Under the pieces are notes generated by a model. That model ran no database searches. It worked only from the letters and a program-made list of their open reading frames with translations, and was not told the origin of the DNA. The position numbers and the translations under genes were made by a program. 64,000 nt of DNA from Filomicrobium sp. (GTDB taxonomy: Bacteria; Pseudomonadota; Alphaproteobacteria; Rhizobiales; Hyphomicrobiaceae), in contig CP051234.1 of the NCBI GenBank assembly GCA_017792465.1, positions 3,938,501 through 4,002,500 of the forward strand. The letters run 5' to 3'. Positions 1-10,313 of the stretch are shown here, piece by piece; the first letter of the stretch is position 1, and every line of letters starts with the position of its first letter.

Positions 1-470
1 TTGTTGCGGCATGCGCGCCACTCATCAATGGCGGATACCGGGTCAACCCGTCGTTTGTGGATCGTCGAGGGCGGAGCGATAAATCTTCGGTTGAGCGCAA
101 GCAGGTGATCAGCCCGGAGACGAGCCGGCATATCCGCGAGATCATGCGCTGGAACGTGGCCGGCAAGATTGGCACAGGTTCGCATGCCGATGTGCCGGGG
201 CTTCGTATCGGCGGGAAAACCGGGACGGCCGAGATCGCAGGTGTGGGCGGCTATCGCGAAAAAGCGGTGATCTCGTCATTCCTGTCGGCGTTTCCGATGG
301 ATGCCCCCTCCTACATCATGCTTGTCAGTCTCTATGAGCCCAAAGGGACGCCGGAGACGCACGGGCACATCACGGCCGGGCACAACGCAGCGCCGACAAC
401 GGCCCGGATCGCGGCCCGGATTGCGCCGTTATTGGGGTTCATTCCTGGCGGCGCGGGTCCTGGCGAGTAG
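1..470 (+). CDS. ftsI: Peptidoglycan D,D-transpeptidase FtsI (PBP3), C-terminal part only
   Basis: This is the last ~155 residues of a class B penicillin-binding protein that cross-links septal peptidoglycan; the 5' part lies before the window (frame opens at base 3). The transpeptidase KTG box is visible as KTGTAE at bases 216-233. The flanking segments (GGYRVNPSFV before it, SSFLSAFPMDAPSYIMLVSLYEP after it) match the end of FtsI transpeptidase domains. It is followed 109 nt later by murE, the normal dcw order. A GTG at 57 is internal to the domain and is not the true start. Confidence 0.95.
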   Translation, partial: VAACAPLINGGYRVNPSFVDRRGRSDKSSVERKQVISPETSRHIREIMRWNVAGKIGTGSHADVPGLRIGGKTGTAEIAGVGGYREKAVISSFLSAFPMDAPSYIMLVSLYEPKGTPETHGHITAGHNAAPTTARIAARIAPLLGFIPGGAGPGE

Positions 471-579
471 CGCCGTCTTCTTGATTGGCGGTTTGACGCG
501 GCGGGGTGCCCGCAATAAGAACCTGCTGGCAGCAGTACCAGGTGCGCGAATGGCGCTCTTTTTTGTCTTTGGGCTTTGA

Positions 580-2061
580 ATGAAGCTTTCTCAGATTATC
601 GACGGGATTGGTGGATTGGTTGCACTCGCGCCAGTTCCGCCTGAAGCCAATGACGTTGAAATTACCGGTATCGCTTCGGATAGCCGAGCCGTCGAGCCGG
701 GAGCTTTGTTCGCGGCGATCCCGGGTGTTGCTGCCGATGGGGCGAAGTTTGCGCCGGCTGCGGTTGCGGCAGGTGCGGTCGCGGTGCTGGCATCTGAGAC
801 GGCTGATCTTGGAGAGATCGAGGACAAGGCCATCATCCTGAGGAGCTCCAATCCGCGGCGGGCTCTGGCGCTGATGTCGGCGATATTTTTCGGAAAGCAG
901 CCAGCCTGTGCCGTCGCCGTTACCGGGACGAGCGGTAAGACGTCGGTGGTCGAGTTTACACGACAGATTTTTGCGAGCGCTGGAAAACAGGCCGCCTCGG
1001 TCGGAACGATCGGGATCGTCAAGCCGGATGGTGGGCGTTATGGCTCGTTGACGACGCCCGATCCTGTTTCGCTCCACAAGACATTGTCTGAGCTTGCTGA
1101 CGAGGGGGTAACGCATGTCGCCTTTGAAGCCTCCTCGCACGGGCTCGATCAACATCGGCTCGATGGGGTTAAGCTGACAGCTGCGGCGTTCACAAATCTG
1201 GGGCGCGACCATCTCGATTATCACGCCGACGCCGAAGACTACCTGCAAGCCAAGCTGCGGCTCTTCCGTGAGCTTCTACAGCCGGGCCACACGGCTGTTG
1301 TCAATGCCGATGGCGCCGAGCATGCGCGCGTCGTTGAGGCCGCTAAGGAGCAAAAGCTCAAGGTGATGTCGGTCGGGAAGGCGGGCGAAGATCTCGAAGT
1401 CGTTTCGATTGCGCTCGATGGGTTTGTGCAAAAACTGCAAATTGCGATTGGCGAGCAGACCTTCGATGCGCGGCTGCCGCTCATTGGCGATTATCAGGTG
1501 GAAAATGCGCTGGTTGCCGTCGGGCTTGCCATCGCTGTCGGGATTGATCCTCAAACGGCGATGTCGGCTCTGAGCGAGTTGAAAGGCGTGCCTGGACGGC
1601 TTGAGATCATTGGCGAGGCGCGTGAGGGGTTGGTCGTCGTCGATTATGCCCATAAGCCCGAAGCGTTGTCGGCAGCCCTTTCGGGTGTCAGGCCGTTTGT
1701 GAAAGGCAAGCTTGTCTGCGTGTTCGGATGCGGCGGTGATCGTGACCGGGGCAAGCGCGCGATCATGGGCAAAATCGCCAGCGAAGAGGCCGACGAAGTG
1801 ATCGTTACCGACGACAATCCGCGTAGCGAGGAGCCGGGTGCAATCCGCGCGGAGATTTTGTCGGGGGCAAGCGGTGCCAAGGAAATCGGCGACCGCGGTG
1901 AAGCCATCCGCACGGCGGTGCAGGAGATCGGTCCGGGCGACGTCATTCTGATTGCCGGCAAGGGCCACGAAACCGGGCAGATTGTCGGCGACAAGGTGCT
2001 GCCGTTCTCCGATCATGAGGTCGCGTGCGAAGCTATTGCGAAGGTGCGGGCTGATGGCTGA
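580..2061 (+). CDS. murE: UDP-MurNAc-L-Ala-D-Glu--meso-diaminopimelate ligase MurE
   Basis: This cytoplasmic Mur ligase adds meso-diaminopimelate to UDP-MurNAc-L-Ala-D-Glu using ATP. The 493 residues match the family's usual length. The ATP-binding P-loop GTSGKT is at residues 116-121. DNPR at 412-415 is the motif known to select diaminopimelate rather than lysine, so a DAP-type wall is expected. GKGHE near residue 460 is also conserved. The ATG at 580 starts directly after a TTTGA string with no strong Shine-Dalgarno. The stop overlaps the start of murF by 8 nt, which suggests translational coupling. Confidence 0.97.
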   Translation: MKLSQIIDGIGGLVALAPVPPEANDVEITGIASDSRAVEPGALFAAIPGVAADGAKFAPAAVAAGAVAVLASETADLGEIEDKAIILRSSNPRRALALMSAIFFGKQPACAVAVTGTSGKTSVVEFTRQIFASAGKQAASVGTIGIVKPDGGRYGSLTTPDPVSLHKTLSELADEGVTHVAFEASSHGLDQHRLDGVKLTAAAFTNLGRDHLDYHADAEDYLQAKLRLFRELLQPGHTAVVNADGAEHARVVEAAKEQKLKVMSVGKAGEDLEVVSIALDGFVQKLQIAIGEQTFDARLPLIGDYQVENALVAVGLAIAVGIDPQTAMSALSELKGVPGRLEIIGEAREGLVVVDYAHKPEALSAALSGVRPFVKGKLVCVFGCGGDRDRGKRAIMGKIASEEADEVIVTDDNPRSEEPGAIRAEILSGASGAKEIGDRGEAIRTAVQEIGPGDVILIAGKGHETGQIVGDKVLPFSDHEVACEAIAKVRADG

Positions 2062-3472
2062 GGCGTTGTGGACCTGGAGCGATTTGGTCGCTGCAGCTGA
2101 GGGCGAGGCGGACGGGGCCGATCCGGGTGCAATTACCAATATTTCCATCGATAGCCGTGGAATAGGGCCGGGCGAACTCTTTGTGGCGCTGAAAGATCGC
2201 CGCGATGGCCATGACTTTGTTTCGAATGCATTCCAGGCCGGTGCAAGTGCGGCGCTCGTCAATCGCGACTACGTTCGCCAGCCGGGCGATGGCGTGTTGT
2301 TGCTGGTCGATGACACACTTGCCGGGCTGGAGCGGATCGGAATGGCTGCGCGGGCGCGGTTGTCATCTGAGGCGCGCGTAATTGCGGTCACCGGCAGCGT
2401 CGGCAAGACGACGACGAAGGAAATGCTGAGGGCTTGTCTTGCGCGGCTTGGGCCGACGCATGCGGCGGACAAATCCTTCAACAACCACTGGGGAGTGCCG
2501 CTGACGCTTTCGCGCATGCCTGCTGACACGCGTTATGGCGTCTTCGAGATCGGGATGAACCACTCCGGCGAGATCACGCCGCTGACGAAGATGGTTCGTC
2601 CTCATGTGGCAATCATCACGACGGTGGCACCGGTTCATCTTGAGCATTTTTCCGGTGTCGAAGAAATCGCGGCGGCGAAGGCAGAAATCTTTGCCGGATT
2701 GGAGCCGGGCGGCACGGCCGTTCTCAATGCCGATAACGAGCATTTCGAATTTCTTGAGCAGCAGGCCAAGGCCGTGGGCGCTACCATTTGTAGTTTCGGC
2801 GCGAGCCCTGGGCGTTCGGTGGCGCTCGAAAGCGTGCAAGAGACCGCAGCCGGATCGGAAGTGACTGTCAGGCTTAAAAATTCGGCGGGCGAAAAACTCA
2901 TAACTTATGCGCTTTCGCTGCCGGGCCGGCATATCGTCATGAATTCGCTGGCCGTCGTTGGCGCGCTGCACGCGGTCGGGTCTGATCTGGAGACAGCGCT
3001 CGTCGGTCTCTCAGAAATGTCGGCGCCGCAGGGTCGTGGTGTGAGAACCGAGCTGGCATGCCCGGGTGGGTCGGTTCTCTTGATCGATGAGAGCTACAAC
3101 GCCAATCCGGTTTCAATGCAGGCTGCGATAGAGCTGCTTGGATCGGTTCCGCGCGATGCCTACCCGCGCCGGATCGCTGTCATCGGCGATATGCTCGAGC
3201 TGGGCGAACATAAAAAGCGCTATCACCAGGAACTTGCCGGACCGGTTTCACAGGCTGGAGTCGATCTCGTCTTCACCGCGGGCTCAATCGCCAAGGCGCT
3301 TTATGATGCCTTGCCGGAAAACAGGCGCGGCGGCGCTGCCGAAACGGCCGGTGGTTTGGAGGCGTCGCTCCTCAGCGAACTCAAGGCGGGTGATGCAATA
3401 ATGGTCAAAGGTTCGAACGGAGCGCGCACATTCGAGCTGGTTGCGGCGATCAAGCGTCAATTTGGGGATTGA
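2054..3472 (+). CDS. murF: UDP-MurNAc-tripeptide--D-alanyl-D-alanine ligase MurF
   Basis: MurF adds the D-Ala-D-Ala dipeptide and completes the UDP-MurNAc pentapeptide. Starting at the ATG at 2054 gives 472 residues beginning MAEALWTWSD, which aligns with the MurF N-terminus. The open frame continues upstream to 1952 inside murE, but that extension is arginine-rich and antisense-like in composition. TGSVGKTT at residues 113-120 is the ATP P-loop, NNHWGVPLTL follows the nucleotide site, and DESYNANP and GDMLELG are typical of the C-terminal domain. The first 8 nt overlap the murE stop. Confidence 0.97.
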   Translation: MAEALWTWSDLVAAAEGEADGADPGAITNISIDSRGIGPGELFVALKDRRDGHDFVSNAFQAGASAALVNRDYVRQPGDGVLLLVDDTLAGLERIGMAARARLSSEARVIAVTGSVGKTTTKEMLRACLARLGPTHAADKSFNNHWGVPLTLSRMPADTRYGVFEIGMNHSGEITPLTKMVRPHVAIITTVAPVHLEHFSGVEEIAAAKAEIFAGLEPGGTAVLNADNEHFEFLEQQAKAVGATICSFGASPGRSVALESVQETAAGSEVTVRLKNSAGEKLITYALSLPGRHIVMNSLAVVGALHAVGSDLETALVGLSEMSAPQGRGVRTELACPGGSVLLIDESYNANPVSMQAAIELLGSVPRDAYPRRIAVIGDMLELGEHKKRYHQELAGPVSQAGVDLVFTAGSIAKALYDALPENRRGGAAETAGGLEASLLSELKAGDAIMVKGSNGARTFELVAAIKRQFGD

Positions 3473-3649
3473 ACGCTGATCAATATGCTGTTCCCGCTTG
3501 CCGGGAAGGAAACAGGGCGATAACGAGAACGGCGTGGGAATTGCCAATTCTTGGCGAACTGGTCAGAGCTAATGTGGCTCAGCGGTTTGCGGTGAGGATC
3601 AGGCGAGCCATTCCCAGGGGCGCAAGAGCCAAAAATAACAGGAGCCCGG

Positions 3650-4732
3650 ATGCTCTACGAACTGGTGAACTTTTCCGATCAGCTCGGTCCGCTGAACGTT
3701 TTCCGCTACATCACGTTTCGGACGGGGGGCGCGATTTTTACAGCACTCCTGTTCGTTTTGCTGTTCGGGCCGGGCATCATCGACCTGCTGCGCGTGCGCC
3801 AGGGCAAGGGCCAGCCGATCCGGGAAGATGGTCCGCAGAGCCATCTGGCCAAGCGCGGTACGCCGACGATGGGCGGTCTCATGATTTTGTCGGGCGTGCT
3901 CGTTTCGACGCTTCTGTGGGCCAACCTGCAGAATATGTACGTCTGGATCGTGCTGATCGTGACGCTGACCTTCGGGCTCATTGGCTTCTATGACGACTAT
4001 CTGAAAGTGACGAAGCAGACGGCGTCGGGGTTTTCAGGAAGGCTGCGGCTGGGGGTTGAACTTGCGGTTGCAGGGCTTGCAACCTACGGGTTGACGCTTC
4101 TGGCCAAGCCCGATCTGGCGACGACCCTGACACTGCCGTTCTTCAAGAACCTGCTCATCGAACTTGGGCCGTTCTTCATCCTCTTAGGCATTTTCGTGAT
4201 TGCCGGGGCTGGAAACGCCGTCAATCTGACCGACGGCCTCGATGGACTGGCAATTGTGCCGGTGATGATCGCGGCGGCAACGTTCGGGCTCATTGCCTAC
4301 CTCTCGGGGAACTTCAAATTCGCCAACTACCTGCAGATCCATTTCATCGAGGGGACGGGGGAACTGGCCGTCGTCTGCGGTGCGCTTATTGGCGCAGGCC
4401 TTGGGTTCTTGTGGTTCAACGCGCCGCCGGCGATGATCTTCATGGGTGATACGGGCTCGCTGGCTCTGGGTGGCGCGCTGGGCTCGATCGCGGTTGCGAC
4501 CAAGCACGAGATCGTTCTGGCGATTGTCGGCGGTCTTTTCGTCCTGGAAACGCTGTCGGTCATTATTCAGGTGACGTCCTACAAGCTGACCGGCAAACGC
4601 GTGTTCCGCATGGCGCCGCTGCACCACCATTACGAACAGAAGGGCTGGAAGGAATCGACGGTTGTCGTCCGGTTCTGGATCATCTCCGTCGTTTTGGCTC
4701 TGATTGGGCTGGCGACCTTGAAGCTGCGCTGA
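3650..4732 (+). CDS. mraY: Phospho-N-acetylmuramoyl-pentapeptide transferase MraY
   Basis: This integral membrane enzyme transfers phospho-MurNAc-pentapeptide to undecaprenyl phosphate, making lipid I. The 360 residues equal the usual family length and contain about ten hydrophobic segments. Family signatures are [29 protein letters not shown] and the C-terminal HHHYE. The ATG at 3650 is preceded by CAGGAG at 3639-3644 with good spacing. The 177 nt between murF and this gene hold no other gene that I can support. Confidence 0.97.
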   Translation: MLYELVNFSDQLGPLNVFRYITFRTGGAIFTALLFVLLFGPGIIDLLRVRQGKGQPIREDGPQSHLAKRGTPTMGGLMILSGVLVSTLLWANLQNMYVWIVLIVTLTFGLIGFYDDYLKVTKQTASGFSGRLRLGVELAVAGLATYGLTLLAKPDLATTLTLPFFKNLLIELGPFFILLGIFVIAGAGNAVNLTDGLDGLAIVPVMIAAATFGLIAYLSGNFKFANYLQIHFIEGTGELAVVCGALIGAGLGFLWFNAPPAMIFMGDTGSLALGGALGSIAVATKHEIVLAIVGGLFVLETLSVIIQVTSYKLTGKRVFRMAPLHHHYEQKGWKESTVVVRFWIISVVLALIGLATLKLR

Positions 4733-4741
4733 TCGGCTGGA

Positions 4742-4770
4742 CGGCTGCAGCGCGTTTTGCGCGGCAGCCG
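4742..4770 (+). other. Hairpin between mraY and murD
   Basis: CGGCTGC (4742-4748) and GCGC (4750-4753) pair with GCGC (4759-4762) and GCAGCCG (4764-4770) around a GTTTT loop, with one A/G mismatch. It starts 9 nt after the mraY stop. No run of T follows, so it is not a standard intrinsic terminator. It may stabilise mRNA or modulate readthrough. Confidence 0.4.
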
Positions 4771-4833
4771 GTGGTGGTGCGGGGGGCTTATCAGTCGCTG
4801 GGGGATCGCTGAAGAATGACTTCTCAACACGTT

Positions 4834-4855
4834 GGCTGGCGAGGTTAAGCCAGCC
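4834..4855 (+). other. Second hairpin between mraY and murD
   Basis: A perfect 7-bp inverted repeat, GGCTGGC (4834-4840) and GCCAGCC (4849-4855), has an 8-nt A/G-rich loop and ends 27 nt before the murD start. There is no T-tract. It could hide or expose the murD ribosome-binding region; function unknown. Confidence 0.4.
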
Positions 4856-4882
4856 TGACGGAATCGCGGTAAGCTCTAATTC

Positions 4883-6376
4883 ATGATACGCGCGACAACC
4901 TTTGCGGGAAAACGGGTGGCGGTGTTCGGGCTCGGTGGCTCGGGCATTGCGGCTGCGCATTCGCTGGTTGCCGGTGGTGGAGAGGTCGTCACCTGGGACG
5001 ACGGCGCGGCCGGGCGCGAGCGGGCGATGAGCGAAGGGCTGACGGTCGCCGACCTTCGCGATGCGGACTGGAGCGCGTTTTCCTCACTGGTTTTGGCGCC
5101 TGGCGTGCCGCTCACTCATCCAGAGCCGCATTGGACGGTCAAGCTCGCTCAGCAGCACGGCGTCGAGATCATCGGTGACATCGAGATCTTTGCGCGCGAA
5201 CGCGAGGTGCATTGCCCCAATTCGGCGTTTGTCGCGATCACCGGGACGAATGGCAAGTCGACGACGACGGCGCTCATCGCTCATCTTCTGAAGCAGCTGG
5301 GTTTCGACATTCAGATGGGCGGCAATATCGGGCGGGCAATCCTGACGCTTGAGCCGCCGCAAGCTGAACGCATCCATGTCGTCGAGATGAGTTCCTACCA
5401 GATCGATCTGACGCAGACGCTGAAACCATCGGTTGGGGTGTTGTTGAATGTCACGCCCGATCACATCGACCGTCACGGGACGCTGGAGCATTATGCCGAA
5501 GTCAAGGAGCGGCTGATTTCGGGGGCTGTCGCAGCGGCGGTCGGGATCGACGATGCCTTGACGCAGGCGGTGGCGGAGCGGGTCGAAAAGGCTGATCCGA
5601 AGAAGCTTTATGCCTTCACGTCCGGCAAAGGGGCGCGGCTCGTCCCGCGCGTCTATGCGATCGGTCAGACGCTTTTTGTGCATGAGAAGGTCGGTGCCTA
5701 CGCGACCAGCCAGGAGGTTGCAAACCTCGAAGGCATTGCGACTTTGCGCGGGCGTCACAATACGCAGAATGCTGCCGCTGCGCTTGCGGCGTTGAGGGCT
5801 TTGCAGGCGTTGGCCGACACGGGTGGCGCTGCTCTGGAGCCGAAGTCGGCGGCGGGCGCTGCGAGCATTTTCGAGCCGGCCAAGATCGCCCACGGGCTCG
5901 CGAGTTTTCCCGGGCTTCCGCACCGCCTGGAGCAAGTCGGCGAAGTTGGGGGGCTTCTTTTCATCAACGATTCCAAAGCAACCAATGCGGAAGCGACCGA
6001 GAAGGCGCTCGCCTCGTTCGCCGGGGACATCTACTGGATCGCCGGAGGCCGGGCCAAGTCTGGCGGGATCACTTCGCTCGAACCGCTATTCGAGCGGATC
6101 GCGACAGCCTACCTGATCGGCGAGGCGGTAGACGACTTCGCCAAGACGCTCGCGGGAAAGGTAACGGCGGTTGAGTGTGGAACGCTCGAGGTTGCGGTTG
6201 AGCGCGCTGTGAGCGATGCAAAGGCTTCCGGGGCGGCGCAGCCTGTCATTTTGTTTTCGCCCGCGTGTGCCTCGTTCGATCAGTTCCGCAATTTCGAAGA
6301 GCGCGGTGAAGCCTTTCGCCTCCTGGCGCAGGGGCATGTCGCGACGGCGGGTGAGACGAGCGGAGGTGCGGCGTGA
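4883..6376 (+). CDS. murD: UDP-MurNAc-L-alanine--D-glutamate ligase MurD
   Basis: MurD adds D-glutamate to UDP-MurNAc-L-Ala. The N-terminus ([17 protein letters not shown]) is the UMP-binding Rossmann fold and GTNGKST at residues 121-127 is the ATP P-loop. Downstream [12 protein letters not shown] and [11 protein letters not shown] are diagnostic, and [17 protein letters not shown] near the end is the MurD C-terminal signature. At 497 residues it is longer than E. coli MurD (~438); part of the extra length is an Ala-rich insert near residues 310-330. The stop overlaps the ftsW start as GTGA. Confidence 0.97.
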   Translation: MIRATTFAGKRVAVFGLGGSGIAAAHSLVAGGGEVVTWDDGAAGRERAMSEGLTVADLRDADWSAFSSLVLAPGVPLTHPEPHWTVKLAQQHGVEIIGDIEIFAREREVHCPNSAFVAITGTNGKSTTTALIAHLLKQLGFDIQMGGNIGRAILTLEPPQAERIHVVEMSSYQIDLTQTLKPSVGVLLNVTPDHIDRHGTLEHYAEVKERLISGAVAAAVGIDDALTQAVAERVEKADPKKLYAFTSGKGARLVPRVYAIGQTLFVHEKVGAYATSQEVANLEGIATLRGRHNTQNAAAALAALRALQALADTGGAALEPKSAAGAASIFEPAKIAHGLASFPGLPHRLEQVGEVGGLLFINDSKATNAEATEKALASFAGDIYWIAGGRAKSGGITSLEPLFERIATAYLIGEAVDDFAKTLAGKVTAVECGTLEVAVERAVSDAKASGAAQPVILFSPACASFDQFRNFEERGEAFRLLAQGHVATAGETSGGAA

Positions 6377-7563
6377 GCATCTCCCGTTCCGACCGCAGCA
6401 AGCTGGCGGAATGGTGGTTCACCGTCGACCACGTGCTGATCGTGGCGATCGCAATTTTAATGCTGTCGGGCATCGTGCTGTCACTGGCGGCGAGCCCGGC
6501 GGTCGCGATCAAGAGGGGCCTGCCGACGTTCTTCTTTTTCGAACGGCATATCGTATTTGCGTTTGCGGGTTTTGCCACGATTATCGTCTTGTCGTTCTTT
6601 GGACCCTCGACGGTGCGGAAGTTGGCGCTGGGGTTGCTACTCGTGGCGACGGCAGCGCTCGTCTGGGTTCTGTTTGACAGCTCCGTCATTAACGGAGCGC
6701 GGCGCTGGGTTTCTCTTGCCGGGGCTTCGCTGCAGCCCTCGGAATTCGTCAAACCAGCCTTTGTCGTGATCGTTGCTTGGCTCTTGGCTGAAGCGCGCAA
6801 TCGCCCGGATATGCCGGCGCTGCCTCTTGCTGCCGGGCTTGGTCTTCTTGTCTGCGGGCTTGTCGTAATGCAGCCAGATGTCGGTCAGACGGCGCTGCTT
6901 GTTGTGACCTGGGGGGCGATGTACCTGCTGGCCGGGTTGCCTTTCATCGGCGTGGCTGTTCTGGCCGGGCTGGGCGTCACCGGGATTTTTGCGGCCTATT
7001 GGGTCTTTCCGCACGTTCAAGACCGGATCGACCGGTACTTGAGCGCGTCGCTTGAAGCCAATTCGCAGGTATCTAGGGCGATCGACTCCTTCGTTCAGGG
7101 CGGATTCTTGGGGCGCGGCCCGGGCGAGGGCACGATCAAGACGCGGTTTCCGGATGCCCACACGGACTTCATCTTTTCGGTCATTGCCGAGGAATATGGC
7201 GTGATCGCCTGTCTGGCGCTGGCGTTCCTGATCGGGTTTATCGTCGTCAAGGCCATGATCTCGACGTTAAGGGAGCCGAGATTGGCGAACCGACTGGCCG
7301 TGCAGGGGCTGGCGCTCATGTTCGGCTTGCAGGCGTTCGTCAATATGGGCGTCAATGTCGGTCTGCTGCCGGCGACGGGAATGACGCTGCCCTATATCTC
7401 AGCGGGCGGGTCGTCGATCCTTGCGATTTCTGTCGGGTTCGGCATGTTGTTGGCCCTGTCGCGCCGCCGGGCGGACCTGGCCAACTACGAAACGACGCGG
7501 TTTTCGGCACGGCCGGCGGTGATGGGGGAAGTCGACGCTTTTAGCAGGCATGGGCAGAACTGA
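6373..7563 (+). CDS. ftsW: Septal peptidoglycan glycosyltransferase FtsW
   Basis: This SEDS-family membrane protein polymerises glycan strands at the septum together with FtsI. The 396 residues carry about ten transmembrane segments. Conserved stretches include [42 protein letters not shown] and [11 protein letters not shown]. It starts with GTG at 6373, overlapping the murD stop by 4 nt (GTGA), which implies coupled translation. Its TGA shares one base with the murG ATG. Confidence 0.97.
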   Translation: MSISRSDRSKLAEWWFTVDHVLIVAIAILMLSGIVLSLAASPAVAIKRGLPTFFFFERHIVFAFAGFATIIVLSFFGPSTVRKLALGLLLVATAALVWVLFDSSVINGARRWVSLAGASLQPSEFVKPAFVVIVAWLLAEARNRPDMPALPLAAGLGLLVCGLVVMQPDVGQTALLVVTWGAMYLLAGLPFIGVAVLAGLGVTGIFAAYWVFPHVQDRIDRYLSASLEANSQVSRAIDSFVQGGFLGRGPGEGTIKTRFPDAHTDFIFSVIAEEYGVIACLALAFLIGFIVVKAMISTLREPRLANRLAVQGLALMFGLQAFVNMGVNVGLLPATGMTLPYISAGGSSILAISVGFGMLLALSRRRADLANYETTRFSARPAVMGEVDAFSRHGQN

Positions 7564-8666
7564 TGCATAACGATAACGCGCCATGTGTGCTGCTGGCTGC
7601 GGGGGGAACGGGCGGGCATTTGTTCCCGGCTTACGCTTTGGCTGAAGAGCTCGGACGGCGTGGCTACCTCGTCGATCTGGCAACCGACATGCGCGGCGAC
7701 CGCTACGGGACCGGTTTTCCAGCACGCAAAATACACCAGATCCCATCGGCGACGCTGGCTGAAAAAACACCTGTTGCGCTTGCGAAAACGGTTTGGACGC
7801 TATCGCGCGGAGTGGGCGCCGCGGTGCAGCTCTTAGGCGAAATTCGCCCGTCGGTGGTGGTTGGCTTCGGCGGCTATCCGACGTTTCCGCCGCTTCTTGC
7901 GGCCAAGCTGCGCGGCGTCAAAACGGCTTTGCATGAACAAAATGCGGTTTTGGGCCGGGCCAATAAGATGCTGGCGCCGCGCGTGGATGCCATTGCGACA
8001 TCGTTCGAGACGGTCAAATATCTCGATGGAGCGCTGAGAGAAAAGGCGCATTTTACCGGCAATCCGGTGCGCGATGTGGTGATTGATTGCGCCGCCCTGC
8101 CCTATTGGTCTCCTGGGGCCACAGATGCGATCAAGCTCTTGGTTTTTGGCGGCTCACAAGGCGCGCGCTACTTCTCAGACGCCGTTCCGCCGGCCCTGAC
8201 GCTGCTGCCAGAAGACATGCGCGGCCGGCTGCACGTCATCCAGCAGGCGCGCGAAGAAGACGTCGACCGCGTCAAATCGGCCTACGCCAATGCCGGGATT
8301 TTTGCTGAAGTTGCCCCGTTTTTTGCCAATCTTCCGGAGATTATGGCAAATTCGCAACTGGTTATCGGCAGGGCAGGGGCCTCGACGATCGCTGAGTTGA
8401 CGGTGATCGGAAGGCCGTCAATCCTGGTTCCGCTGCCTCATGCTCTTGACAACGACCAGTTGCAGAATGCTGCCAGACTTGCCGAATCGGGTGGGGCTTG
8501 GTGTATCGAACAGAATACTCTCAGCCCGGAACGGCTGGCTGAGGAGCTTTGGAGGCTGTTTTCCACGCCGCAGCTTTTGCTCGATGCGGCACACGCGGCG
8601 AAAAGCGTTGGTAAGCCAGATGCGGTGTTGCGGCTTGCCGATCTCGTGGGAGAATTGACGGGTTAA
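7563..8666 (+). CDS. murG: Lipid II synthase MurG (undecaprenyl-PP-MurNAc-pentapeptide GlcNAc transferase)
   Basis: MurG is a peripheral membrane GT28 glycosyltransferase that adds GlcNAc to lipid I. GGTGGHLFPA at residues 14-23 is the glycine-rich loop for the lipid-linked acceptor. VVGFGGYPTFPP, HEQNAVLGRANK, FGGSQGA and GRAGASTIAEL follow in the expected order, the last being the UDP-GlcNAc site. The length of 367 residues is normal. ATG at 7563 overlaps the ftsW stop as TGATG. Confidence 0.97.
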   Translation: MHNDNAPCVLLAAGGTGGHLFPAYALAEELGRRGYLVDLATDMRGDRYGTGFPARKIHQIPSATLAEKTPVALAKTVWTLSRGVGAAVQLLGEIRPSVVVGFGGYPTFPPLLAAKLRGVKTALHEQNAVLGRANKMLAPRVDAIATSFETVKYLDGALREKAHFTGNPVRDVVIDCAALPYWSPGATDAIKLLVFGGSQGARYFSDAVPPALTLLPEDMRGRLHVIQQAREEDVDRVKSAYANAGIFAEVAPFFANLPEIMANSQLVIGRAGASTIAELTVIGRPSILVPLPHALDNDQLQNAARLAESGGAWCIEQNTLSPERLAEELWRLFSTPQLLLDAAHAAKSVGKPDAVLRLADLVGELTG

Positions 8667-8873
8667 TATGGCCGGGGGGCCGGGCGGACCGGATTGGTCT
8701 GCCAGCGAATTCGTGGGGTCAGTTTTGCTAGGTGCGATTCCTTTGTAGGAATTGCAGTTCTCTTGGGTCTAGCCATAGCGCGCGAGAAACGAGGCGTTCG
8801 CGACGCAGATGGTGGGGCCAAGAAAAGTAGGTCGTGGAATCGGCGGCTACTCTTATTCGAGGGAAGAAAACTT

Positions 8874-10307
8874 ATGGAAATGCCCACTCAGATCGGGACG
8901 TTCCACATTATAGGGATCGGCGGGATCGGCATGAGTGCGATCGCCGAAATCCTGATCGACAAGGGTTATTCCGTCCAAGGCAGCGACCAGAAAGACAGCG
9001 CTAACGTTAAGCGTCTGCGTTCCAAGGGTGTGCGGGTATTCATCGGGCACGATGCGGTCAATCTTGTTGGCGCCCGGCAGGTCGTGATCTCAAGTGCGGT
9101 CAAGAATGGCAATCCGGAATTGGAAGCGGCGCGGAAGCGCGGACTGCCGATCATCCGGCGCGCGGAGATGCTGGCTGAGCTGATGCGTCTTTATTCGACG
9201 ATTTCGGTGACGGGTACGCACGGCAAGACCTCGACGACCTCCCTCATCGCGCACATGCTGACGGTGGCCGGCGTCGATCCAACGGTGATTGCCGGTGGTA
9301 TCATTCAAGATTGGGGGACGAACGCGCGTCTTGGCCAGGGCCCGTGGATGGTGGTCGAAGCCGATGAGTCCGATGGCACGTTCCTGCGGCTGCCGACGCA
9401 AATCGGAATTGTGACCAACGCCGATCCGGAGCATCTGGATTACTACGGTGACGTCGAGACCATGAACGCCGCCTATGAGACTTTCATGCGCAATATCCCG
9501 TTTTATGGTTTGCTTGTTGCGTGCGTCGATCACCCCGTTGTGGCGAAGCTTGTCGCTAAACTCGATCTGCGTCGGGACGGTCGCCGCCTTTACACCTACG
9601 GGCAGGCTCAAGGGGCCGATATCCAATTGCTGGCCATGCGGGCTGAAGGCCATAGCATGGTGTTCGACATTGAGCTCAATGGTCAGGTCACCGGTGGCGC
9701 ACCGCGCCGGATCGAAGGTTTGAAACTCTCGGCACCGGGCCGACACAACGTTCTCAACGCTTTGGCGGCGATTGGCGTGGCCTTGTCCATTGGGGTCAGC
9801 GACGAGGCGATCCGCAAAGCGCTCGTGACATTCTCAGGCGTGAAGCGTCGTTTCCAGCTGACGGGTCAGTGGAACGGCGTGTCGATCTACGACGATTACG
9901 GACACCACCCGGTTGAGATCGCGTCAGTGCTTGAAGCGGCGCGCGCCGGAGCGAAGGGCCGTGTGGTGGCAGTGTTCGAACCGCACCGTTACAGCCGCAT
10001 CCAAAGTCTCTACAAAGAGTTCTGCCGCTGCTTTGCCAATGCCGACAGCGTCATCGTCGCGCCGCTCTATACGGCAGGTGAAGCGCCGGTTGAGGGGATC
10101 GATCAGCATTCGATCGCCGAAGGTATTCGCGCGGCCGGTCATGGATCGGTTCTCGCGATCAACGATCCGCGCGATCTCATCGGTCTCGTTCACCGGTTCG
10201 GGCGACCAGGCGACATGGTGGTCTGCCTTGGTGCCGGCACGTCGACGGAGTGGGCTAACGCGCTGCCGGAATGGCTCGGCGATGAGCCGCGCATGGCGGG
10301 GGAGTAG
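8874..10307 (+). CDS. murC: UDP-MurNAc--L-alanine ligase MurC
   Basis: MurC adds L-Ala to UDP-MurNAc, the first amino acid of the stem peptide. From ATG 8874 the product is 477 residues and begins MEMPTQIGTFHIIGIGGIGMS, as in other MurC proteins. GAGGGAAG at 8860-8867 serves as Shine-Dalgarno. The frame is open upstream to 8694, but those 60 codons do not resemble MurC. GTHGKTSTT is the P-loop; EADESDGTF, YDDYGHHPVEI and EPHRYSR are conserved. An ATG at 8880 is an alternative start. The 207 nt after murG hold no convincing gene. Confidence 0.96.
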   Translation: MEMPTQIGTFHIIGIGGIGMSAIAEILIDKGYSVQGSDQKDSANVKRLRSKGVRVFIGHDAVNLVGARQVVISSAVKNGNPELEAARKRGLPIIRRAEMLAELMRLYSTISVTGTHGKTSTTSLIAHMLTVAGVDPTVIAGGIIQDWGTNARLGQGPWMVVEADESDGTFLRLPTQIGIVTNADPEHLDYYGDVETMNAAYETFMRNIPFYGLLVACVDHPVVAKLVAKLDLRRDGRRLYTYGQAQGADIQLLAMRAEGHSMVFDIELNGQVTGGAPRRIEGLKLSAPGRHNVLNALAAIGVALSIGVSDEAIRKALVTFSGVKRRFQLTGQWNGVSIYDDYGHHPVEIASVLEAARAGAKGRVVAVFEPHRYSRIQSLYKEFCRCFANADSVIVAPLYTAGEAPVEGIDQHSIAEGIRAAGHGSVLAINDPRDLIGLVHRFGRPGDMVVCLGAGTSTEWANALPEWLGDEPRMAGE

Positions 10308-10313
10308 CAAACC

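Noticed and set aside
3469-3993. Plus-strand open frame overlapping the start of mraY
   Set aside because: Most of it is a frame-shifted reading of mraY; the upstream part has no homology signal.
8668-8748. Short open frame starting MAGGPGGPDW between murG and murC
   Set aside because: It is only 26 codons, has no good ribosome-binding site and no family features.
8694-8873. N-terminal extension of murC from TTG 8694
   Set aside because: The 60 extra residues do not resemble MurC; a Shine-Dalgarno and the family N-terminus point to ATG 8874.
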